The translations under genes and the position numbers were made by a program. The notes beneath the pieces are model-generated. The model was not told the origin of the DNA. It saw nothing but the letters and a program-made list of their open reading frames with translations, and searched no databases. 64,000 nt of DNA from Trichobilharzia regenti (lineage: Eukaryota > Platyhelminthes > Trematoda > Strigeidida > Schistosomatidae), in assembly GCA_944472135.2 (NCBI GenBank), contig OX235270.1, positions 51,837,267 to 51,901,266 on the forward strand, given 5' to 3'. Below are positions 56,800 to 64,000 of this stretch, piece by piece. How positions within the stretch are numbered: position 1 is the first letter of the stretch; every line of letters begins with the position of its first letter.

Positions 56800-58255
56800 T
56801 AAACTCCTTTGAATTACAAATTGACATAAACAGATTTCATCGGAATTAATGGATAGTTATGTAGAGAAATATTACCCTAAAGTATTTATCAGTGAACATT
56901 TAAGAATATTCATTCATAGATAAAATACCCTTCAGAGATTTCATTTAATATTAAACCATACATTCAGAACAAATCTTCTATGACATATTGAGCTATGATC
57001 TGAGTAAAATACCCTACAAATGCATTCGAATAAAACTCTTGTAATGCACATAATATCCAGCTCATTAGGACATTCAGAATATCAATCTTCTAACTGTAAC
57101 AGCAGTACTGTTAATCAAATGCCATATATATATATATAACACAGACTATACCCTACTGAACAAACAATCAATTCCTCAGGCGGGTCAATCTAAGAGGTAG
57201 CAACTATGACTAAAGTGGTGGGTGATGCAAGTTTGAAGATTAGATGACAGAATATCAGTTCTTTCGAGGCTACAGGTGTGCCCTACCTAGTAAACTTTCT
57301 CTCAACCGCTTTCAGTCATCCAAAGCCGACTCACATTACTCTACGACGGTAAGCCTGCTGGTCTGATGTCAACACTGCACAATTTATGCATAAGGTTCAG
57401 TGAGCTGCAACGACTACACAACACAAATTCGGCTTCTCCCTGGTGATCGATTAGAAATTTAACTATAATAATAATGAAAACTTTTTCCGAAAAAATTTTT
57501 GGTGACAACATTTTCAAGGAGAGTCTCGTAAAACAAGAAATGTTTTCACTTTTCCATCGTATTATACAATAGCCGTTCTCTATAGACGTGTATATTTATG
57601 ATAATCTGTGGATTCCGAAACTCAACCAATTACTTTCATAGTAAATTAAACAAAAGGGAGAATCGCATATTTTCCTTAACAAGCTATTGCTAAGAATGGA
57701 AATGATGCATATAGAGATGGAATATTTCAGTTGTCCATGCCAAGCGTTCGTAGTCTGTAGTTATGTGAGCTTTGAATCACTTTTTTAAGGTTGTTTGAGA
57801 ACGACCCTTTTGATTCATCCTCGTTTTAATTGCAGCAAAATGAAATCGTTCACTACTAGTTTACACCTTATCCTAAGACTGTTGTCTTTTTGCGATTAAA
57901 CTTTTTCCTTCCCTCCTTTCAGATGATTGTTCACTTTGGTGTTACTGGTTGGTTGCATTGGCAAATAACCGTTATTGCAAGTTAAATACTAAACCTGCAT
58001 TACCTCGTTAGGTCTTAAACCACCAACTGTGTTAGAGTAAATAGCAGGGAGAAGTGATTATTTGTAGTTAGCTAGGTAAAATGCATTGCTTGTGTGATAA
58101 TATAAGGGATACATCTATTTCGGTGAAACAGTCGACAAAACATTTAGTTCTAATAGTTATTCCAGGTTGAAAAGGGTTAGCAGAGCGGTACAGTTACTGA
58201 GACAAAATTACCTTTCCTAACCTCTCTTCATACATACTGAAACCACGCACACATC
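56800..58255. other. Non-coding stretch
   Basis: A TA repeat at about 57122-57138; no gene recognised. Confidence 0.5.
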
Positions 58256-58259
58256 CATC

Positions 58260-58868
58260 TTTGCCAATTTTCTGAGTTTCATACATTTATTCCCCTTAAT
58301 GAATTTGAACAAAGCAAGAACTGCAGTTTTAGCAGAATAAAATGGTACCATCTTTTATTTCGTTGCCTTCTCGTCAGCTGCTTACATGGCAAAGACATTA
58401 TTAAATATATCTACAACAACAATTTTAACATAGTCGCACAGAGTTAAGTTTAAACAAAAATCAATCGATCAATATACTCATACACCAAAAATATATACAT
58501 ATATAAATATGCAATATTAACCACTATTCCGAACAATAATAATCAAACACAATGGAAACTTTTAGCATTTCACATTCGGATGAAAGAGAGGTGAAATTAT
58601 CCAGTTACCAGGGCAAAGAAAGGCTGATAACCGCTTCTTTCTGGACGCATAAATCAGGTTCCAGGCGCTTGATGGAAATGGCTTCAGCAAACTTAAGGAG
58701 AATTGAGCTATTTTGCTTATTGATAATTTTGAACGACTTCTCAAAGTCCACCTCATGACCCGTGTCGAGAAGATGCCTGGTGATGGCACTGTTTTAAGCA
58801 TTTGTTCAACTTAGACGTAAGCTTTTTGGTACATGTTCAGAAAATCGTAGATATGCCCTTCTTTCTGC
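58260..58868 (-). mobile_element. 5'-truncated PLE of the palindrome family
   Basis: Minus strand: from about 58868 the sequence matches the GIY-YIG region downstream of YIG (RFSEH-type codons, HLLDTGHEVD, LKFAEAISIKRL, SLPW). A diverged 3' UTR and the terminal repeat with hammerhead (to 58260) follow. A one-base change near 58795 disrupts the frame. Flanking sequence above 58868 is unrelated, so this is the truncation point of a separate insertion. Confidence 0.78.
58329..58384 (-). ncRNA. Hammerhead ribozyme motif in PLE terminal repeat (copy 5)
   Basis: Core CUGACGA at 58371-58377 (position 7 is C, a tolerated position), loop II GAAGGCAAC, GAAA, and stem I GCAG/CUGC. It is more diverged than the palindrome copies but keeps the architecture. 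Confidence 0.62.
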
Positions 58869-60125
58869 CAGGTAGTATCTGTAAATTGACCTAAATATAC
58901 TGGCTTCTTTTGAAATATGACTCAAAATAGCACTTAACTCAGGTTTTTAGGGTTATATTTGTCTGAGAATGGCTATTTAGCTTTTATCTGCACAAAGCGT
59001 CCGCACACCAGTATATAACGGTGTTTATAGCATGATATGCATCAGTTCAGTCAACAAATCTTAACACATATAATCGGAGCATACCATCTGTATACTGGAT
59101 AATGCTTCGCCATTTGAAACGAGTGGTTAAAGGTTCGTGTTTTACTGAAAACAACATCACTCAATAGTGTGCATGCACATTTGGCTCTTAAGTTGCAAAT
59201 AAGGTAGAACGCACTACCGCGAATCTACAAGCGTTCAATCATATGCATACTGATGCATTTAAAACTATGAATCTTCAGTAAATTAAAAATCCCCATAGTA
59301 TAATTAGAACAAGATGATTGTGAGCAAACAATTGTTTTTGATAAATTGTTCCTCAGGCTCTATAGTTATAAATCCGTGAATATTATGATACAGATAGCTA
59401 TTAAAGGCATGTAAAAATTACATACGAAACTGTAATGAGGTACGCATGCATATATATATATGGAGAACTGGTTAGTTAAGAACACAATTTTCAGCGAAGA
59501 GACTCTTTTCAACGGATTTATTATCAAGCTGTACAATCGTATATATATGGTTTTATAAAGAAATTATATCCGGTGAGGGAATTAGGTCAAAGGTGTAAAT
59601 ACATGAAATAATAATAGTATGAAATAAATTTAAAATATTTGTGATTATATTCTTAGTTTAAGTCAAGTGGAACAATAATTAATGTCATATATAAGATGAT
59701 ACATCAGGTGTATAGATTTCGGGGAGAGGAATATAATTGTAAGATTAATAGACGAATATAAAATGTTACGTAACATGGTGTGAAATTTGATTAGTTGTTG
59801 AATATTGTCAAATGAACGCATATAAAATGTTCAGATATTGAGAACATAAGATAAAGTGTGAATAGACAAATGGGTGGCGTACTATTGTATTAATAGTCAA
59901 CAGAATATAGGTTTCATTAGAGGTAGGGGGTGAGTTATATTCAGTGGTGTGAGAGGTAAATGACTATCACAAAATACACACACAAAAATATCGAAAATGT
60001 GGAACAATGAATGTAAGTGCAAGCAAGGGCTGACAGACATCAAGTGTAGTGATAAAATAAAGAGGTTAGATGAGAACTGTAATAAAATACTGGAACATAA
60101 TAAGCTCAGTGTAAATTACAAAAGG
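58869..60125. other. Non-coding stretch
   Basis: Nothing recognised. Confidence 0.5.
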
Positions 60126-60129
60126 TTGA

Positions 60130-60480
60130 CAAATGGTGAGAAGTCGTGGCCAGTGAGGTCGATCCAGTCAAGTGTGAGGATGAATTTCCCACCAATGACA
60201 TTGGTTGGTGGTTGCGCTAAATCACGAACTGGTAGAAGTTGGAATTCATGTACTGACCATTGAATCGGATCTAAGTCGTTGAATGGTATACGAGCTTGCC
60301 TTGTAACCGGCAGGTCCTAGTTTCGAACCCCAGTGTGTGCGTACTGCCGATGATTCCCAAAATGGGGTGAAACGGCTGTCCAGTACCCCCTGGTTTTCAG
60401 TGGTTCTCTAACTGATATCAGTCCGTGATCAACTCGTATTAGCATGTCTAATGTTTACAAACCAACTATTGAAAATTATT
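60130..60480 (+). repeat. Sm-alpha-like SINE, near full unit
   Basis: Contains the 5' domain (GTGGCCAGTGAGGTCGATCC, CCACCAATGACATTGGTTGG), tRNA head (A box region AAGTCGTTGAATGG at 60273-60286, B box GTTTCGAACCCC at about 60320), hammerhead-like segment and 3' domain. It is about 99 percent identical to 62929-63154 over their shared part. Confidence 0.8.
60341..60386 (+). ncRNA. Hammerhead-like segment of SINE
   Basis: Perfect six-pair stem I GUACUG/CAGUAC, core CCGAUGA (C at U4), UUCCC/GGGG stem II, GAAA, a short stem III ACG/UGU and a GUC triplet. Confidence 0.55.
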
Positions 60481-62925
60481 AACGTTTGTTGGTTCTATTT
60501 GAAATGCGTATAGAGGAATAAAGGTTTCCAACTTTTTAAGGATATTGCTGATTTAACAAGATGGGAATGTTGCAGAAATGTATAACTTATGTGTTAGGTA
60601 TTAGAATTTATTACTTCAGTGTTACTGGAGTTTGGATAGTTGATTCCTTTGATAATTTATGGTATACTGAATTCTGTGAGACAGCAAAATTATTGCAAAA
60701 CTATTGATTCAACAGTGACAATTGACTAACTCACTAATTCCAAAACTCATTCAGTTATGTGAGATGCATGCAGTCTGAACAGCATATTTATTCGATACAC
60801 TTAGAAAAAAACCTGACATTAGCATGAAAAACATAGTGAAGACTTCAATCCAAGTAAGCTGAAAGTTTTCACGTTGTTTCCATTTAGATAAATGCACTAA
60901 ACACTATGCCAAGAGAAGTTCCCTACTTTCGGGGTAGTTAAAACTAGACTGGTGTGAATTCCAGTCACTTACTACTGAATCCATTTCATGAAATCGGCTC
61001 AAGTGTCTTCAGTGTAATTTCTTGGATTCTTCATCAATGTGAACGATTCCAAAACGTAATGTAAACAAATTATCAACTTCTAGTAATTGTTGGATCTTGT
61101 GAAAACGGAAAATTTGTATTAACTTTAGAGTAGTGCACAGATTACAAAACGAAAACAATGAATTGTGATCCAAATTTGAGAAGAAACCTGTATTTCAAAG
61201 TAACGGCATTCCTACATTTCTATGTTTTTACAATTCATTTTATGAAAATATGAAGTTTTTATGTGATTTGATGAAAATGTACAGAGGAAGGCTTGACTCC
61301 AGTTGTCCATTTATTAACACTACAATATCGTTAGGAAAATATTTCGTTTACGAAACAAAACTGAAGTTTTGCTTAGTAGCCGTCTTCATCTAGGAATCAT
61401 TAGTTTATTTGGAAAGTGAGTAATCCTGACTTTATGCGTATTATGTATAAAAAGAAATTCGGATACCCTACGAGTATGACTTTCACATGAGACAATGGAA
61501 ATCAAACCATATCTCGTACAAACTCGTACAACTCTTTTCTTCAGTGCGACCACCTAATATGCAGTGTCTTATAAGTAGTTTTTTCCCTATTCTTGTAACT
61601 ATCATTTAACATTGTTATTTCATCCAGTTTTTTATAATGCTTGCTATTTTAGCTAATTCATTTAACTTATTTTCATCGTAGTATCCTCACATAACAAATC
61701 CATCCGTTCTTCTAAGTCATCATTATCTTACAAATTATTGAATATTTAACAGCTTGTTGGTAACTTCTACTAATTAACTGTCTTGATTTGTATTATTGGA
61801 TATTTTAAACCATCGACTACCTCAAAACCGATAGTTCCTCTTCACTAACATCTCTACATGACTGGTATAATGTGAAATTATGAGTATATATACGTGTTGA
61901 GCCACTGATGAACAGCTACTTGAAAATGTATGTTTCTTTGCTCATTTTGTTGCTCTTTTTCCAAGTGTTTAAATGTTAATTTTGAAAAACGGAAATCACT
62001 GAAGATTTCGACTATTTATAGGAAGGAAATTTATCTCTAGGTAAATAAGCTGCTCTCAGGATGGCCGCAAAATTTCAGTTGTATTATTTTTCCTTTTGTT
62101 TGATCAGTTTAATTCCACTTATTAGTGATGTAAACTGAAGTATAGAATTCACTGCACCATTTCACTTAATCTTAGCGAAAGCAATGATGGAATTCATCTT
62201 ATGTAATGTGATGTATTTACTAATTCTCCTTCAACACATGAAGAACTCAGGAACTATTTAATTTCATTCTGTTACTATTAAACTTGATGTTTCAAAAACT
62301 GCTATATTATTTTTATTATTGCTATTAATATTGTTATAATTAGTGTGCAATATCTAGAGCATCCTTCAGGTTACTATTTTAAAACTAACTGGTAACAATG
62401 TAACATTTGTTCTAAATTTGTTGTCTTATTGTCAGAGTTAACGCCTAGTTTGATTTTAACTACACCCTACTTATTCAAAGCATAGCTTTCAAGATGAACA
62501 TTGTTTAACTAGATATGTTGCTTAATGAATGAAGCGCGTCACTTGCCATATGCAAGCAGTTTCCCTCTAACTGTCAGTTGATTCTCCAAAACTATGACCG
62601 AGCTTCTAAATTTACAGGTTACACAAATATTTTTGTTATATATTTGTCTGTAAATCTTATGCAGCATATTCCTTAGAAAGTTAAGCTTACCTGTTCAGAT
62701 ATAAACAATAACATTTATTCACAGAGTGAAATATCTGATTAATTGCATAATCAAGCCTGTCGATACTCAACAAGACAAGATATTTATACTGATTAGATGA
62801 AACAGATTTTAGCTCTAAAATTCTTATCAAAGTGATGAATTCTAACTAATACTGGCAATAAAATAATTAGTAGATTGATTTGAAATTATGACAACTAGGA
62901 AGTTATATCGAATTGGGTGGAGGAC
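60481..62925. other. Long stretch without a recognised gene
   Basis: AT-rich, short ORFs only. Nothing recognised. Confidence 0.5.
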
Positions 62926-62928
62926 TTT

Positions 62929-63154
62929 GACTAAATCACGAACTGGTAGAAGTTGGAATTCATGTACTGACCATTGAATCGGATCTAAGTCGTTGAATGG
63001 TATACGAGCTTGCCTTGTAACCGGCAGGTCCTAGTTTCGAACCCCAGTGTGTGCGTACTGCCGATGATTCCCAAAATGGGGTGAAACGGCTGTCCAGTAC
63101 CCACTGGTTTTCAGTGGTTCTCTAACTGATATCAGTCCGTGATCAACTCGTAAA
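62929..63154 (+). repeat. Sm-alpha-like SINE, 5'-truncated
   Basis: Starts at CTAAATCACGAACTGG within the 5' domain and runs through tRNA head, hammerhead-like segment and 3' end at CAACTCGTAAAA. Confidence 0.8.
63055..63100 (+). ncRNA. Hammerhead-like segment of SINE
   Basis: Same as 60341-60386: perfect GUACUG/CAGUAC stem I and CCGAUGA core. Confidence 0.55.
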
Positions 63155-63740
63155 ACATGATGAATACAATTATAGAGTAAAGTGAACTAGTTGAAAATGA
63201 ATAAGAAGGCATACAACAATAATAGACTCACCTATTTTGATTTGACTTCCACTATTCACTAGATGAGGTGAAATGGCATCAATTATTGATTCTGTTACTC
63301 TTTTCCAAGCTAAACGTGAACATGTTAACAAGCGCGTAAAGATAAATTCCTTTGAGTTTGACCCACTTAACTAGCTCCAGAAGAGTAGTTGAATTTATGT
63401 GCACAGAAAGCTTGTTTTTAAGTCAAAAAGTAGGAAAGCATGAGTAAATGAATTGAAAAGTTCTAAAGCGATGCACTGTTCACGAAAGAGACAGAATACT
63501 CCTCTTTTTAAATATTAATCAGGGCGAATAGCACTCTTCGAAAAACTTAATCAAAACAGTCCTTTTGACATATTTATTCCACTAGATAATAGTAATTGAA
63601 ATAACCTGTAATGTAATGAAATGAAGTCAGTATTGTCATGATACCTTGTTAGATTTTAAGTCTTGTCTTTGGAACACAGACAGTTCACATGTATCCTAAT
63701 GGAAAATAACTGGGGTTTACAAACAGAGGATGGCTAAAAC
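63155..63740. other. Non-coding stretch
   Basis: Nothing recognised. Confidence 0.5.
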
Positions 63741-63744
63741 TAGA

Positions 63745-63817
63745 AGAAAGAAATATTATAAACCCGGACCATAAGCATGGTCGGCGAGCGTCCTTACCGC
63801 TATACCACCGACGCACA
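63745..63817 (-). repeat. tRNA-derived SINE head in inverted orientation
   Basis: The minus strand reads GTGCGTCGGTGGTATAGCGG, then GACGCTCGCCGACCATG and GGTCCGGGTTT, the same head as at 42.0 and 33.8 kb. It stops before completing the B box. It is joined tail-outward to the + strand SINE body that follows. Confidence 0.6.
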
Positions 63818-63917
63818 CCTTTATATCTCTGGTCGCCCTGCGAAATTTGGGCTACCGATATCCATGCTGAAAATTCCATACTTGTACCAAAAATACGGTG
63901 TGGAATCAAGCTGTTTT
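63818..63917 (+). repeat. SINE body and CR1-like tail
   Basis: Plus strand CTGGTCGCCCTGCGAAATTT, then GCTGAAAATTCCATACTTG and GTGTGGAATCAAGCTG with a T run. This matches the body and tail of the 33.7 kb SINE, but its head (63745-63817) points the other way. Confidence 0.65.
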
Positions 63918-63944
63918 TTTACATAAAATAAACATATTAGAACC

Positions 63945-64000
63945 GGTAGGTGGGTACTGATGAAGAATCCCTAAATACGACAAAACAGCTGTCCAGTACT
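63945..64000 (+). repeat. Sm-alpha-like SINE hammerhead region, cut by window end
   Basis: CCGGTAGGTGGGTACTGATG, then CAAAACAGCTGTCCAGTACT. Only the hammerhead-like part is inside the window. CUGAUGA is present at 63957-63963, but only by overlapping the stem I strand. It has a disrupted stem II. Confidence 0.5.

Overview
The window looks like repeat-dense DNA from a blood fluke (Schistosoma or a close trematode). It is AT-rich with no bacterial gene density. It carries four mobile-DNA classes expected there: CR1-clade and RTE-clade LINEs, Penelope-like elements with a GIY-YIG endonuclease, and tRNA-derived SINEs of the Sm-alpha kind that end in hammerhead-ribozyme-like sequence. I recognise no host protein gene, rRNA or functional tRNA. 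All recognisable coding sequence is retroelement-derived, and most of it is broken.

Positions 1-24021 form a very large inverted repeat. A left arm (1-9654) and a right arm (14366-24021) are reverse complements with only a handful of differences that I could find over about 9.65 kb. A 4.7 kb loop (9655-14365) separates them. Each arm carries a 3.2 kb CR1 element (endonuclease and reverse transcriptase), a decayed RTE piece, an unidentified 120-codon ORF next to a CR1-type tail, and the 3' half of a Penelope-like element. Both inner arm boundaries fall inside Penelope sequence. The loop holds the rest of the left Penelope element (RT with a destroyed YVDD box, plus an embedded RTE fragment), a C-terminal piece of a second Penelope lineage, a fold-back repeat, and an extra Penelope terminal repeat. 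Because the window starts exactly where the left arm starts, the palindrome may extend further left.

Positions 24022-42650 are mostly non-coding. They hold an RTE endonuclease pseudogene (24.7-25.8 kb), a tandem array of about 394-bp Sm-alpha-like SINE units (32.1-33.0 kb), several other SINEs (31.6, 33.7, 39.4, 40.2, 42.0 kb) and an RTE scrap (35.6 kb). Positions 42650-44485 hold a 5'-truncated RTE-clade LINE with an intact 544-codon RT ORF, the best-preserved coding region here. Positions 44.5-64 kb hold more decayed RTE pieces (47.1-47.6 and 51.9-52.2 kb), a second Penelope lineage (53.6-54.6 and 56.3-56.8 kb), a 111-bp-arm hairpin (55.5-55.8 kb), a third Penelope relic (58.3-58.9 kb) and five more SINE copies.

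Two ribozyme stories run through the window. Five Penelope terminal repeats each fold as a hammerhead with an intact core. Most Sm-alpha-like SINE copies keep a covarying hammerhead stem I, but most carry a C at the invariant U of CUGAUGA. Coordinates of element ends are my reading of similarity limits by eye. Clade names rest on recognised protein motifs, not on a database search.
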